This document shows positions 43,462-53,684 of a DNA stretch of 64,000 bases, piece after piece (the first letter of the stretch is position 1; every line of letters begins with the position of its first letter). Both the position numbers and the translations under genes were made by a program. Under the pieces are notes generated by a model that saw only the letters and a list, made by a program, of their open reading frames with translations, did no database searches and was not told the origin of the DNA. The stretch is from Prosthecobacter sp. (GTDB taxonomy: Bacteria; Verrucomicrobiota; Verrucomicrobiia; Verrucomicrobiales; Verrucomicrobiaceae). The DNA lies in the NCBI GenBank assembly GCA_017853885.1, contig JAFMIR010000001.1:124001-188000 (forward strand). The letters run 5' to 3'.

Positions 43462-44571
43462 ATGAAAGCCCTCGTCCTTACCGCCCCCTGCGAGTTCAAC
43501 TTTGACACCCAGTTTCCTGATCCCACACCTGCCGCGGGCGAGGTGCTGGTGCAGGTGAAGGCTTGCGGCATCTGCGGCAGTGACATCCATGGTATGGACG
43601 GTCGCAGCGGACGCCGCCAGATGCCGATCGTAATGGGACATGAGGCGGCCGGTGAAATCATCGCGCTGGGTGAAGGTGTGGCGGATTGGAAGCTCGGCGA
43701 GCGTGTGACCTTTGACTCCACCGAATACTGCGGCGAGTGCGATGAGTGCCAATCGGGCTTCGTGAACCTTTGCCCGAACCGCAAGGTGCTTGGCGTGTCC
43801 CCTGGAACTTACCGCCGACATGGTTGCTTTGCAGAGCGTATTGCGCTGCCGACACGCATCCTTTACCGTATCCCAGAGGCACTTTCCTATGAGAAGGCTG
43901 CATTTGCCGAGCCTGTAAGCATTGCTTTGCATGCCGTGAACCTCGCAGATGGCATTGAGGTGGGTGAGGCTTTTACCGAGATGGAGAAAGATTCCTGTGC
44001 CGAAGGATGTGAATGCGATGCCGGAGAAAAAGGCGGCAGCGCGATCGTCGTGGGCGCGGGATTGATTGGTTTGCTCGTCGTGCAGGCGCTGAAAGCGCGG
44101 GGCTGGGAACGTGTGATCGCCGTCGATCTCGATGAGAAGCGCCTAGAACTCGCCAAAAAGCTCGGCGCAAGCGAGGCCTTCCACGCAAAGCAGGAAAATC
44201 TCGCCAATCACCTGCGCGAAATCTGCGGTGGCGATGGCGCAGATGCCAGTTTCGAAGTGGTCGGCGCGGCTGCGCCCCTCGACCTCGCCATTCGCTGTGT
44301 GCGCAAGGGCGGGCAGGTGGTGCTCATTGGCAATCTCCAACCGAACACACCTTTCCCTCTTCAAGAAGTCGTCACCCGCCAGATCACCATCAAGGGTTCT
44401 TGCTCCTGCGCGGGTGAGTATCCCGAGGCTATCCAGCGCATCGAAGACGGCAGCATTCAGGTAGAGCCACTCCTCAGCGCCACTGCGCCGCTCGCCGAGG
44501 GTGCAGGCTGGTTCCAGCGTCTTTACGACAACAAGGAAGGCCTGCTCAAAGTGGTGCTGAAGCCGGATTGA
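43462..44571 (+). CDS. zinc-dependent MDR-family alcohol/polyol dehydrogenase with Cys-rich insertion
   Basis: 369 residues from the ATG at 43462. Catalytic zinc: C35 ('ACGICGSD'), H60 and E61 ('MGHEAAGE'). Structural zinc: C90, C93, C96 and C104 ('EYCGECDECQSGFVNLC'). NAD binding: 'IVVGAGLIGLLVVQ' (about 195-208) with 'VDLDEKRLELAKKLGA'. It resembles L-threonine, sorbitol or galactitol dehydrogenases, which oxidise secondary alcohols; the substrate is not determinable. Odd: between the zinc domain and the Rossmann fold (about residues 165-192) lies an acidic insertion containing C179, C183 and C185 in C-x3-C-x-C spacing, absent from ordinary family members known to me. It is convergent with gcvP, 6 bases away. 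Confidence 0.87.
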   Translation: MKALVLTAPCEFNFDTQFPDPTPAAGEVLVQVKACGICGSDIHGMDGRSGRRQMPIVMGHEAAGEIIALGEGVADWKLGERVTFDSTEYCGECDECQSGFVNLCPNRKVLGVSPGTYRRHGCFAERIALPTRILYRIPEALSYEKAAFAEPVSIALHAVNLADGIEVGEAFTEMEKDSCAEGCECDAGEKGGSAIVVGAGLIGLLVVQALKARGWERVIAVDLDEKRLELAKKLGASEAFHAKQENLANHLREICGGDGADASFEVVGAAAPLDLAIRCVRKGGQVVLIGNLQPNTPFPLQEVVTRQITIKGSCSCAGEYPEAIQRIEDGSIQVEPLLSATAPLAEGAGWFQRLYDNKEGLLKVVLKPD

Positions 44572-44577
44572 CCGCAA

Positions 44578-47400
44578 CTACGCAGCGGCTTCCTCCACGC
44601 TCATGCATGAGCAGATAAGGTGGCGGTCGCCGTGGACGTTGTCGATGCGGGAGACAGGAGGCCAGTATTTAGAGTCTTTGACCCACGCGAGCGGGAAGGC
44701 AGCGTGCTCCCGAGTGTAGGCGTGAGCCCAATCGCTGGTTACGACAGCCTCCGCGGTGTGCGGCGCATGCTTCAAAGCATTGTCGGCGGCATCAAAACGG
44801 CCATCTTCGATGGCGGCGATCTCGGCGTGGATAGATTCGAGGGCTTCGCAGAAGCGATCGAGCTCGGCTTGGCTCTCACTTTCTGTTGGCTCGATCATGA
44901 GTGTGCCACCGACGGGCCAGCTCATGGTGGGAGCATGGTAACCAAAGTCCATCAAACGCTTCGCCACGTCCTCGACAGTGACTTTTTTGAAGTGGCGGAG
45001 ATCGATGATGCACTCGTGTGCGACGAATCCTTCGCGGCCTTTGTAAAGCGTAGGAAAGCTCGACTCGAGCTTTTTGGCCATGTAGTTCGCATGGAGAATG
45101 GCGGCCTTTGTGGCCTCGACAACACGAGGACCCATCATGGCGAGGTACATCCACGAGATGGTGCAGATGCTGGCGCTACCCCAAGGCGCGGAACAGACGG
45201 CACCCTTTGAGAATTCGGCCCAGCTGTGATGACCGGGCAAATGTGGACGCAGATGCGCTCCGACCCCGATGGGACCCACGCCGGGGCCGCCACCCCCATG
45301 CGGGATGCAGAAGGTCTTGTGCAGATTCAGATGGCAGACATCGGCTCCGATACGGCCGGGCGAGGTAAGCCCCACTTGGGCATTCATGTTGGCTCCATCC
45401 ATGTAAACCTGGCCGCCCGCATCGTGTGTGAGGCGGCTAATTTCGATGATGGACTCCTCAAATACGCCGTGCGTGGATGGATAGGTCACCATCAAAGCAG
45501 CTACCTTGCCTTCATTCGCAGCGATTTTCGTCTTCAGATCTTCCACCGAGATGTTTCCGTGGTCGTCACAGGCTACCGCGACGACCTTGAATCCACACAT
45601 GACGGCGCTGGCTGGGTTTGTGCCGTGCGCAGAGGTGGGGATAAGACAAACGTCACGGTGATGATCGCCATGCGCCTCATGGAAGCGCTTGATGGCGAGC
45701 AGGCCGGCGTATTCGCCTTGTGAGCCAGCATTTGGCTGGAGTGAGACGGTGTCGAAGCCAGTGCATTCGGCCAGCCAAGCCTCGAGCTCGGCAAACATCG
45801 TGCGGTAGCCTTCGGTCTGATCTGCGGGGGCATAGGGATGGAGGTTGTTCACCTCTGGCCAGCTCAGCGGCATCATTTCAGCGGCAGCATTGAGCTTCAT
45901 CGTGCAGGAGCCGAGCGGGATCATGCTGCGATTGAGCGCCACGTCCTTGGCTTCAAGGCGGTGCAAGTAGCGCATCATCTCGGTCTCGGAGTGATACGAG
46001 TTGAAAACAGCATGCGTGAGAATGGCTCCAGCACGGTGGTGCAACGCGGAACACTTCAGCACATGCTGATCGTCGAGCACCGGAGCCTGCTTAGGCTTCG
46101 AAATCCCGAAGGCAGTGAGAATATGGAGCAGTTCCTCTTCACACACACGCTCATCGAGAGCCACGCCGACGGTGCTAGCATCGATCTTGCGCAAGTTGAT
46201 ACCGGAAAGCAGGGCACTGTTCAGCACCTGATCAGCGCTGCTGACGCGCACGGAGACGGTGTCGAAGAAGTTATCGCTCAAGACATCACAGGCGCCTTGC
46301 CTGAGTTCGTCAGCGAGCCATACGGCGGCGCCATGCACCCGCTGCGCAATCTTCTTGAGCCCTTCGGGACCATGATAAACCGCATACATCGAAGCCATGA
46401 CAGCGAGAAGCACCTGAGCAGTGCAGATGTTGCTGGTGGCCTTTTCACGGCGGATATGCTGCTCGCGAGTTTGAAGGCTCAAACGATAAGCTGGGCGCCC
46501 AGAGGCATCTTTGGACACGCCGACCAGCCTGCCGGGCATTTTGCGCTTGAGAGCATCTTTGACGGCCATGAAGGCCGCGTGGGGTCCACCAAAGCCAAGT
46601 GGCACGCCAAAACGCTGACTGTTCCCCACGCAGATATCGGCACCGAACTCGCCCGGCGGGCGCAGTACGGTCAGTGCTAGCAAATCGGCACTGACAACGA
46701 ACAACGCGCCGGCCTCGTGGCTCTCGCGAGCGAGATCAACATAGTCGTAGAGCACGCCGGTGGTATCTGGATACTGTGCGAGAACGGCAGCGAGGCCTTT
46801 CGTGCCATCGTGCTTCCACGCGAGCACATCGGCAACCTCGACGCAGATGCCGAGCGCCTCCATGCGGGTCTTCACGACCTCAATGGCATGCGGGTGGCAT
46901 TTATCCGACACAATCACACGCGATGCTCCAGCCACATGCGCAACGGCCATGCCGAGCGCTTCGGCACAGGCGGTACCCTCATCAAGCAGTGAGGCATTGG
47001 CCACGTCAAGCCCAGTCAGGTCACAGATCATCGTCTGGAAGTTCAGCAAGGCTTCTAGGCGGCCCTGAGCGATCTCCGCCTGATACGGCGTGTAGGCGGT
47101 GTACCAGCCTGGGTTCTCGAAGATGTTCCGCTGGATGACCGGCGGCGTGAAGGTGTCGTGAAATCCAAGACCGATGAAGCTTCGCACGATTTTGTTGCGA
47201 CCCATGACCAGCTTCAGGCGACGCAGGGCCTGCTCCTCGCTAAGTGGCCCGGGCAGGTTCAATGCCTCACGGCTGCGGATGCTCTCCGGCACCACTTTTC
47301 CGATCAGCTCATCGAGCGAGGCGCATCCAAGCGTTTGCAACATGGCCTGCGTTTCCGCAGATGATGGACCGATGTGACGACGGGCAAAATTCGTGGGCAT
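44578..47400 (-). CDS. gcvP: glycine dehydrogenase (decarboxylating), fused P-protein
   Basis: 940 residues from the ATG at 47400 (a TTG two codons earlier is less likely), the full length of the fused homodimeric type (E. coli 957). N-terminus '[17 protein letters not shown]', then '[20 protein letters not shown]', the '[18 protein letters not shown]' region and the second half with the PLP-binding Lys in '[18 protein letters not shown]'. '[19 protein letters not shown]' is also diagnostic. The enzyme decarboxylates glycine and transfers the aminomethyl group to lipoyl-GcvH. The other gcv genes (gcvH, gcvT) are not here. It starts 7 bases after the lpxD stop, so it is the tail of the bamA-ompH-lpxD strand, an unusual genomic partner. 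Confidence 0.96.
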   Translation of the reverse strand: MPTNFARRHIGPSSAETQAMLQTLGCASLDELIGKVVPESIRSREALNLPGPLSEEQALRRLKLVMGRNKIVRSFIGLGFHDTFTPPVIQRNIFENPGWYTAYTPYQAEIAQGRLEALLNFQTMICDLTGLDVANASLLDEGTACAEALGMAVAHVAGASRVIVSDKCHPHAIEVVKTRMEALGICVEVADVLAWKHDGTKGLAAVLAQYPDTTGVLYDYVDLARESHEAGALFVVSADLLALTVLRPPGEFGADICVGNSQRFGVPLGFGGPHAAFMAVKDALKRKMPGRLVGVSKDASGRPAYRLSLQTREQHIRREKATSNICTAQVLLAVMASMYAVYHGPEGLKKIAQRVHGAAVWLADELRQGACDVLSDNFFDTVSVRVSSADQVLNSALLSGINLRKIDASTVGVALDERVCEEELLHILTAFGISKPKQAPVLDDQHVLKCSALHHRAGAILTHAVFNSYHSETEMMRYLHRLEAKDVALNRSMIPLGSCTMKLNAAAEMMPLSWPEVNNLHPYAPADQTEGYRTMFAELEAWLAECTGFDTVSLQPNAGSQGEYAGLLAIKRFHEAHGDHHRDVCLIPTSAHGTNPASAVMCGFKVVAVACDDHGNISVEDLKTKIAANEGKVAALMVTYPSTHGVFEESIIEISRLTHDAGGQVYMDGANMNAQVGLTSPGRIGADVCHLNLHKTFCIPHGGGGPGVGPIGVGAHLRPHLPGHHSWAEFSKGAVCSAPWGSASICTISWMYLAMMGPRVVEATKAAILHANYMAKKLESSFPTLYKGREGFVAHECIIDLRHFKKVTVEDVAKRLMDFGYHAPTMSWPVGGTLMIEPTESESQAELDRFCEALESIHAEIAAIEDGRFDAADNALKHAPHTAEAVVTSDWAHAYTREHAAFPLAWVKDSKYWPPVSRIDNVHGDRHLICSCMSVEEAAA

Positions 47401-47407
47401 TGGCAAC

Positions 47408-48463
47408 TTATGAGTTCGTTCTTCCTTCGAGGGTTGCGATTTTCTTTTCGAGCTCGCGTACGCGTTCGATGAGATCGGGTATCTTGGCGGGTAGTGCGAG
47501 CATCCGACGTCCTTCGAGCAACGGTTTAGCCGGATAGCCGGTGTAGGCTCCCGGCTCAGTGAGATTCTTCGTAACGCCCGATTTTGCCAGCAGCATCACT
47601 TGACTCGCGATTTCCAAATGACCTGCAACGCCTACCTGGCCGCCCATGGTGACATAATCGCCCAGACGCGTGCTGCCGGAGATGCCCGTCTGCGAGACGA
47701 TGATGCAATGCTTTCCAGTGACGCAGTTGTGGCCGATCTGCACGAGGTTATCGATCTTCGTGCCCTCGCCGATCCAAGTGCGGCCAAAGCGAGCTCGGTC
47801 GATGGTGGTGCAGGCTCCCACTTCGACATCATCGTCGAGCTGCACGATGCCCACCTGCTCGATCTTTTGATGACGGCCTTTGACAAGCTCGTAGCCAAAC
47901 CCATCGGCACCGATCACACAACCGCTGTGCAGAATGACGCGGTTTCCCAGCACGCAGCGCTCGCGCACGGTGGCGTTCGGATGCAGGACACAGTTTCCAC
48001 CGATCTGAACACCATGACCCACAAAAGCTCCGGCATGAATGATGGTGCCATCTCCGATTTTGACATCTCCTTCAATTACAGCGCAGGGTCCGATACGAAC
48101 TTTCTGTGGGTCAAAAACGGCCTTGGAGGACACGGAGGCTAAGGCATCCACACCAGGATCAAACTCACGCTGAGGAGGTCCGAAGTGCCGGATCACACTG
48201 GAAAATGCCAACGTAGGGTTTTCCACCCGAATGAGCGCAAGGGAATCTGGGATCTCAGAAAGGGCACCAAAGTCCGTCGCGATAAGCGCAGCGGACGCCT
48301 TGGTAGTCTTAAGTGCTGGCAAATAACGTGGATTGCCTAGGAAAGTGATCTCGCCAAGCTGCGCCTCGTTGATGGAGTTCAAGCCTGTCACCGCCAGCTG
48401 AGGCTCTCCGCGAACGATTTGTCCGCTGACAAGGTCGCTGAGGTGCTGAAGAGTGGTGCTCAT
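47408..48463 (-). CDS. lpxD: UDP-3-O-(3-hydroxyacyl)glucosamine N-acyltransferase
   Basis: 351 residues, matching LpxD (about 340). The N-terminal uridine-binding domain ('[13 protein letters not shown]') is followed by a left-handed beta-helix ('[18 protein letters not shown]', '[13 protein letters not shown]'-like repeats). The catalytic His lies in '[12 protein letters not shown]', and '[12 protein letters not shown]' follows. The C-terminal helix ('[18 protein letters not shown]') binds acyl-carrier protein. LpxD adds the second acyl chain to lipid A precursor, so the organism makes lipid A. It lies about 100 bases downstream of ompH, with a hairpin between them, and is coupled to gcvP. 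Confidence 0.95.
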   Translation of the reverse strand: MSTTLQHLSDLVSGQIVRGEPQLAVTGLNSINEAQLGEITFLGNPRYLPALKTTKASAALIATDFGALSEIPDSLALIRVENPTLAFSSVIRHFGPPQREFDPGVDALASVSSKAVFDPQKVRIGPCAVIEGDVKIGDGTIIHAGAFVGHGVQIGGNCVLHPNATVRERCVLGNRVILHSGCVIGADGFGYELVKGRHQKIEQVGIVQLDDDVEVGACTTIDRARFGRTWIGEGTKIDNLVQIGHNCVTGKHCIIVSQTGISGSTRLGDYVTMGGQVGVAGHLEIASQVMLLAKSGVTKNLTEPGAYTGYPAKPLLEGRRMLALPAKIPDLIERVRELEKKIATLEGRTNS

Positions 48464-48490
48464 GGTGATGATTGGGAGAATTCGAGAAGC

Positions 48491-48532
48491 TAAAAAGCAT
48501 GAGGCACGCCGCAGGATGTGCAGGCGTGCCTC
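48491..48532 (-). terminator. hairpin between ompH and lpxD (terminator or attenuator)
   Basis: Arms GAGGCACGCC (48501-48510) and GGCGTGCCTC (48523-48532) are perfect reverse complements around a 12-base loop. On the minus strand the stem is followed by ATGC and then five T (within 48491-48500), as in an intrinsic terminator. A second short stem (GCCCG/CGGGC, 48542-48556) precedes it directly after the ompH stop. Confidence 0.7.
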
Positions 48533-48562
48533 GGAAACGACGCCCGTAAGCCGGGCAGAGGT

Positions 48563-49201
48563 CTATTTCTTTGCATCGCCCGCAGTCGGCGCGGTGTCAG
48601 CAGGTTTTACCGCTGGGGCTGCTCCAGGAGCCGGAGCGTTCTTATTGAGCTCGACAAGGACTTGGCTGGTAATGTCCGTGGCGGCAGTCTCTTTGACAAA
48701 AATAAGAATTGGTACGGTAGAGAGCGAGACGCCTGTCTTGTCAAAGACCATGTCATAGCCGCTCTTCAAGGCGTAGTCACGAACCACGGTTGAGATTTCC
48801 TCATAAAGCGTCTGTCGAATCTTCATATCCTCTTGTTTAAGTTGGCCAATACGACGCTCGGCGAACTCCTGCATTTCGGCCTCCAGCGCGCGCGCCTCCT
48901 TCATCTTTTCATTGAGCTCAGCGATAGCCTTCTGGCGTTGGTCGGGTGTGAGAATGGCATCACGCGCCTTTTTATCGAGCTGTTGCATGTCTGCCGTCAG
49001 CTTTTTGTAGGAGTCTTGGCGCTCGCGCATCTCGCCGGCAGCCTTGTTGTAGTTACCCTTGTAGGTTTCCGCCGCCGCTTGTGTTTTATGGAAGTCTTCG
49101 AAGGACTTCTTCATGTCTATGACTGCAAGCTTCAGATCAGCGGCAGAAGAAAACGCCGTAGAAACAGCTAGGAAAAGAGCGGCGAGAGTGCGACGGTTCA
49201 T
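48563..49201 (-). CDS. OmpH/Skp-family periplasmic chaperone
   Basis: 212 residues. Signal peptide cleaved near residue 20 ('AFSSA-ADLK'); then the Skp-type 'LAVIDMKKSFEDFHKTQAAAE' strand-helix and long coiled-coil tentacles (about 40-130), closing with 'SGYDMVFDKTGVSLSTVPILIF' and 'ATDITSQVLVELNK'. A Pro/Ala-rich tail of about 30 residues follows. Skp trimers carry unfolded outer-membrane proteins to BamA, and the gene sits directly downstream of bamA and upstream of lpxD, as in Proteobacteria. The gene symbol is left open because homologues are named ompH or skp. Confidence 0.92.
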   Translation of the reverse strand: MNRRTLAALFLAVSTAFSSAADLKLAVIDMKKSFEDFHKTQAAAETYKGNYNKAAGEMRERQDSYKKLTADMQQLDKKARDAILTPDQRQKAIAELNEKMKEARALEAEMQEFAERRIGQLKQEDMKIRQTLYEEISTVVRDYALKSGYDMVFDKTGVSLSTVPILIFVKETAATDITSQVLVELNKNAPAPGAAPAVKPADTAPTAGDAKK

Positions 49202-49281
49202 GAGGGTGATGAGAAAGAATCGAAGTGGGGGAAAGGCGATAAACTGGCAAGCAAAAGCTTCGTAATGGACAAACAGGCGTT

Positions 49282-51612
49282 TTAGAACTTGTAGCCCATG
49301 TTGAACTGGAAGCGGCCGGAGTCACCGGTGAACTGGTCACCCTGCTGAGGAATGGCATAGTCAATACGGATGGGCCCCATGGGCAGGAAGAGGCGGAAGC
49401 CGATACCATAATCGGAATAGACATCGCCTCCGACATCAAAGGCACCTGTTCCGATTGAACCCACATCGTAGAAAGCCGCGACTCGGAATTTTTCGATCAC
49501 CGGCACACTCACTTCAGCCGTGCCGTAGATCGAGGTGCTGCCGCCAAGAGGCTCACCTGTGTTGTCCTTTGGACCTGCCTGACGGAAGTTGAAACCACGC
49601 AGATTGTTCGCGCCACCGAGGAAGAGGCGCTCAAAAATCGGCACGCGAGAACCGCCCCAGTTTTCAACTGTAGAAAAGGCCCCCTCAAAGGAGAGGATCG
49701 TATCTCCGGGGAGATTGAAATACTGCTGTCCAGCAGCGTTGAGCCCCCAGACTTGAGCATCGCCGCCAAGACCGGAGATCAAACCTCCAGCCTCAATCTT
49801 GTGCCCGGAGCGCGTGATGTAAATGCTGTCACGCGTGTCACGAACCCATCGGCCATCGATCTTGCTCTGAATATAGTCGCCAGCTTCCTGCCTAATGAGA
49901 TTAGAGGCAGCATTGTCCATATTGTCGATGGAGACCATCTGGAGCGTGTAGGTTCCTTCCCAGTAAGCAAATTCACCAATACGCTTGCGGAGACCGACCG
50001 AAGCCCCCGCGTTGGTTTGGTCGAAACGATCCGAGATGAAGAACATATTGCGGTAGAACAAATCAACGGTGAGAGCCAGCGGCTGATCACGGAACCAAGG
50101 CTCGGTCCAAGTGACGTTGAAATCCCGGCGCAAGAGACCCAAACGCGCATTGGCATTGAAGCGTTGGCCAGCACCTCGGAAATCACTCCAGTCCCGGATG
50201 TCGAAATTCGTCTGGGTGACACCTACGAAAGCAGAGAGGCTGTCGATGGAGCTGAAGCCAGCACCGAAGTTCACTGTGCCAGTGGATTGCTCAACCACAT
50301 TGATGTCGATGTCCTTGCGATCAGGTGAAAGGGTGTTGTTGGTGCGAACATCCACCGAGCTGAAGTAGTTCAACTGCTCCAATCGTGTGCGGCTTGTATT
50401 GAGTTTAACCGTGTTGAGCTCTTCACCGGGTGCGACAATGATTTCGCGGCGGATGACCTTGTCCTCGGTGGCATTGTTGCCTGAGATGTTGATGCGATTG
50501 ACGTAGAATTTTGTGCCTTCAGTTACGCCATAGATGATTTTCACCCGACCAGGCCCCGCATTGAGGATGGTGGTGTCCACTCGCGCATCCGCGTAGCCGC
50601 GGGAGCCATAATACTCTTGGATCATCTTCTCATCAGCGCGCACATCGGTGCCAGAGTAGGGAAAATTCGCCTCGGCACTGATTCCAGGAGTGAGCTCCTC
50701 CGTGGTGAAGACCGAATTGCCCTGCACCTGAACTTCTGCCACATCAAATTTTTCGCCCTCAACACACACAAACACGATATCCAGCGCCTTGCTGCTCACT
50801 GGGTCACGACGCACTTCAACGACCTTTGCGTAAACATAGCCGTGATCCTGCATCGCCTGCTCGACGGTTCTCATGTCTTCCTGCAGATCCTGGTTGTTGA
50901 GCTTGCCCGCTTTGCCCCAAATGCGCCAAAAAGTCTTTTCCTTAGATTTGAGCTTGGATTTGAGCGTGCGCGCCTTCACGCAAGTGAGGCCTTCAAAGCG
51001 AATGTCATGAATGAGGCCGCGGGCACCCTCATCCACCTTGAAGATAACTGATGTGAAGCCTTCTCGGGTGGAAGGCGCCGTTTCATAAGCCACGGCAACA
51101 TCCGCATAGCCTTTTTTCTCATACATCTCACGAATGTCATTTTGAGCTGCGGAAAGCTTGATCTCGTCCACAGGGTCCCCAACACGGGGCTTGATCTCGT
51201 CGCGGAGTTTGTCAGCACCGAAAACGGTGTTTCCCATGAAATGGATGTCACCAATGGCTCCGCGACCCGTGATCGTCACGACAACGCGCACACCGCCGGT
51301 CACCTGTTGGGCCTGAATGTCGAGATTCTCGACCGCCCCAGTGCCATAAAGAGAACGGATGTCACGCTCGACAGTTTCATCGAGGAAAGGCTGGCCTACA
51401 CGGGTAGCCATCTGGCTCTTCACCCGAGCCTCGTCTATGGTTGCAGCCCCTTTGAAAACCACCTGAACTTCTCTCACGATGGGAGCATTGGTCGGATTTT
51501 GGCGAATGCCGATGTCTTGAGCGGATACTTGTGAAGGAACTTCAGCAACAAGAGCTGTGAGCAAGCCGAGCACCAACAGAACACGAGGGCGGCGAAAGAG
51601 CGAATTCAACAT
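49282..51612 (-). CDS. bamA: outer-membrane assembly factor BamA
   Basis: 776 residues from the ATG at 51612 ('MLNSLFRRPRVLLVLGLLT'), which starts a signal peptide; the frame extends to 51711 without need. Five POTRA-type repeats (about 45-420; e.g. 'IGDIHFMGNTVFGADKL', 'GTKFYVNRINISGNNAT') precede the Omp85 barrel ('FGAGFSSIDSLSAFVGV', 'RGFNFRQAGP' region with the conserved R-G-F/R-G-Y loop motif, and the ending 'FQFNMGYKF'). BamA folds beta-barrel proteins into the outer membrane and is the first gene of a bamA-ompH-lpxD-gcvP series. It diverges from the BatA-like gene across 226 bases, where its promoter must lie. This organism has a true diderm envelope. Confidence 0.96.
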   Translation of the reverse strand: MLNSLFRRPRVLLVLGLLTALVAEVPSQVSAQDIGIRQNPTNAPIVREVQVVFKGAATIDEARVKSQMATRVGQPFLDETVERDIRSLYGTGAVENLDIQAQQVTGGVRVVVTITGRGAIGDIHFMGNTVFGADKLRDEIKPRVGDPVDEIKLSAAQNDIREMYEKKGYADVAVAYETAPSTREGFTSVIFKVDEGARGLIHDIRFEGLTCVKARTLKSKLKSKEKTFWRIWGKAGKLNNQDLQEDMRTVEQAMQDHGYVYAKVVEVRRDPVSSKALDIVFVCVEGEKFDVAEVQVQGNSVFTTEELTPGISAEANFPYSGTDVRADEKMIQEYYGSRGYADARVDTTILNAGPGRVKIIYGVTEGTKFYVNRINISGNNATEDKVIRREIIVAPGEELNTVKLNTSRTRLEQLNYFSSVDVRTNNTLSPDRKDIDINVVEQSTGTVNFGAGFSSIDSLSAFVGVTQTNFDIRDWSDFRGAGQRFNANARLGLLRRDFNVTWTEPWFRDQPLALTVDLFYRNMFFISDRFDQTNAGASVGLRKRIGEFAYWEGTYTLQMVSIDNMDNAASNLIRQEAGDYIQSKIDGRWVRDTRDSIYITRSGHKIEAGGLISGLGGDAQVWGLNAAGQQYFNLPGDTILSFEGAFSTVENWGGSRVPIFERLFLGGANNLRGFNFRQAGPKDNTGEPLGGSTSIYGTAEVSVPVIEKFRVAAFYDVGSIGTGAFDVGGDVYSDYGIGFRLFLPMGPIRIDYAIPQQGDQFTGDSGRFQFNMGYKF

Positions 51613-51838
51613 AGCAGAAGGAAATGAAACCAACAAAAATTGGCTCGGATAAGCCGAAGCCAAAAGCCAGAATGGCTTCACATTACTGCTTTCCCGCCCC
51701 CCCTGCGTCAAGATGTAAGTTCGCCGTCAGAAATTCCTTCATCATGCCAAGAACAAATGCTCGCGAACATGTCCCCGCCGCCTAAATCCCTTACCGAGGT
51801 CGTTCGTAATGCTTCATTAATAACCGACCGAACAACGG

Positions 51839-53677
51839 ATGCGTTTCATTGCCCCCCAATTTCTGCATCTAGCCTGGCTAGCGCTCATCCCGTTGGCACT
51901 TTGGCTCTATCGTAGGCATGCCAAACGTCTTCCTGTCTCCACACTGTTGTTCTTCAAATCGCTCGCCCGAGAGCATCAAGAGTCCGCATGGCTTCGCCGG
52001 GTCAAAAAGTGGCTCTCGCTGGCTTTAACGCTTCTTGCCTTACTGCTGGCTGTTTTGGCCCTAGCCCGGCCGACCTATGAAGGCGCAGCCCATGCGCCGA
52101 AGGCAGTGGTTTTGATCCTCGACTGCTCTGCCTCTATGGCCGCCATCGATGCCTCCGGGAAAACGCGACTCACGGAAGCCACCATGGAGCTTCAGCAAGT
52201 CGTGCGCAGCCTTCCCGACCAAGCCGTGATCACGTTGATCACCTTCGACACCAAGGCCGAAGTAGTCCTCTCACGCAGCCGTAACCGTCGCGAGTGCCTT
52301 CGATTGCTGAGTGAACTCAAACCGTTGCCCATCGCCGGAGATGCCACCGAGGCACTCGCCACCGCACGTCGACTCGCCGAACTCGATGCGGATGCCACCA
52401 TCTGGCTTGCCAGTGACACAAAGGCAGATGGCGACATCAGATTCATCGACTGCGCCCTGCCTGAAGTCGTGAACGTGGGGATCACGGGCTTTCAGATCCG
52501 ACCCAGCCCGCTCTCCGGCGGCCAGCATGAGGTGTTTGTGAAAGTCAGCGCCGCTTCCGCCAACCGGGCCAAAGTCACGTCCATCCTAGAGGTGACCCTC
52601 GCCGGCCGCCCTGTGCAGATACGAGAGATCGAACTCGAGCCCGGTGGAAGCTCCACGCTCATCCTGCCAGTCGAATCCGCTCGGGGCCAGCGATTGGAAC
52701 TCCAACTCAAAACCCCCGGTGACACCTTTGGATGGGATGATGCGCTGACCGCGCCCTTGCCAAAGAATCAACCTCTGAACGTTGCCTGGATCACTGACAA
52801 GCCCGATCCCTTCACCGAAATTGCCCTCGCTTCGCTCATCGAGTCACGCCGCATTGAAATGGCCCGCTACGCATCAGATGCCTGGCCGCCCAAGGAGAAG
52901 CCTGATGTGTATGTGTTTGAGCACTGGCTTCCCAAAACTTGGCCCAACGATCGGCCGGTCATTGTTTTGAACCCGACATCAAGCTGTGGCCCCATCAGCG
53001 TCAAAGCCCTTCCCGGCAATGGTCTGCCACATGACAACCTGCGCAGTGTTCTGCCCGACCATCCCTTGCTTTTCCGCGTCGCCAGCAACCGCGTGGCAGT
53101 CACGCAGACCTCCGTCCTCGCCTTGCCAGCTTCGCTCGAGCCACTGTGGATTGCTGGAACGGAGCCAGTGCTGGCCGCGGGCGAACACGCCGGACAGCGC
53201 ATCGTCGTCAGCGCCTTTTCTCCTGCAACATCGGAGCAACTGGCCCTGCTACCCGCTTTTCCACTAGTGCTTGGCAATGCCCTTTATTGGTGCGCCGAGT
53301 CGAACGAAGCCCTCGCCAGCCGGCGGTCGATGCGCACAGGTGAACTTGTATCCGCCTCAGGACTCGTGAATTGGCATGTGTGGAACGGTTTGCAATTCAC
53401 AGACCTCTCCACGCAGGCCACCAGCGGCTTACTTCCACTCATTCACATCGGCTCCTGGGAAACGGCGGATGGCAAAACAGGCTTCAGCATCCTCTCGTCC
53501 ACCAAGGAGACAAATCTGCCGAGACGCTCGGCAGAAGCAACGGCCAAGCTGGAGATGCGTGAGCCTGCCATCATGACTTCCGCCTCCTTCAACACTTGGC
53601 CGCAAAAGTTGCTTTGGCTGCTTGTCACACTGCTGCTGATAGAGAGCTTTCTCTTCCACCGCAGAGCGGTGTATTGA
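51839..53677 (+). CDS. BatA-like VWA-domain membrane protein
   Basis: 612 residues. The N-terminal BatA domain has two membrane segments (about 8-25 and 57-77: 'LAWLALIPLALWLYRRH', 'WLSLALTLLALLLAVLALARP'). A von Willebrand A domain follows, with an intact MIDAS start D95-x-S97-x-S99 ('LILDCSASM') and 'TLITFDTKA'. Then come a long beta-rich exported part and a C-terminal membrane helix ('LLWLLVTLLLIESFLFHRR'). BatA proteins belong to the aerotolerance/MoxR-ATPase group and are thought to serve envelope-protein assembly. Its usual partners (MoxR, DUF58) are not in this window downstream, since the next gene is convergent only 7 bases away. Confidence 0.87.
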   Translation: MRFIAPQFLHLAWLALIPLALWLYRRHAKRLPVSTLLFFKSLAREHQESAWLRRVKKWLSLALTLLALLLAVLALARPTYEGAAHAPKAVVLILDCSASMAAIDASGKTRLTEATMELQQVVRSLPDQAVITLITFDTKAEVVLSRSRNRRECLRLLSELKPLPIAGDATEALATARRLAELDADATIWLASDTKADGDIRFIDCALPEVVNVGITGFQIRPSPLSGGQHEVFVKVSAASANRAKVTSILEVTLAGRPVQIREIELEPGGSSTLILPVESARGQRLELQLKTPGDTFGWDDALTAPLPKNQPLNVAWITDKPDPFTEIALASLIESRRIEMARYASDAWPPKEKPDVYVFEHWLPKTWPNDRPVIVLNPTSSCGPISVKALPGNGLPHDNLRSVLPDHPLLFRVASNRVAVTQTSVLALPASLEPLWIAGTEPVLAAGEHAGQRIVVSAFSPATSEQLALLPAFPLVLGNALYWCAESNEALASRRSMRTGELVSASGLVNWHVWNGLQFTDLSTQATSGLLPLIHIGSWETADGKTGFSILSSTKETNLPRRSAEATAKLEMREPAIMTSASFNTWPQKLLWLLVTLLLIESFLFHRRAVY

Positions 53678-53684
53678 GAGGAGC

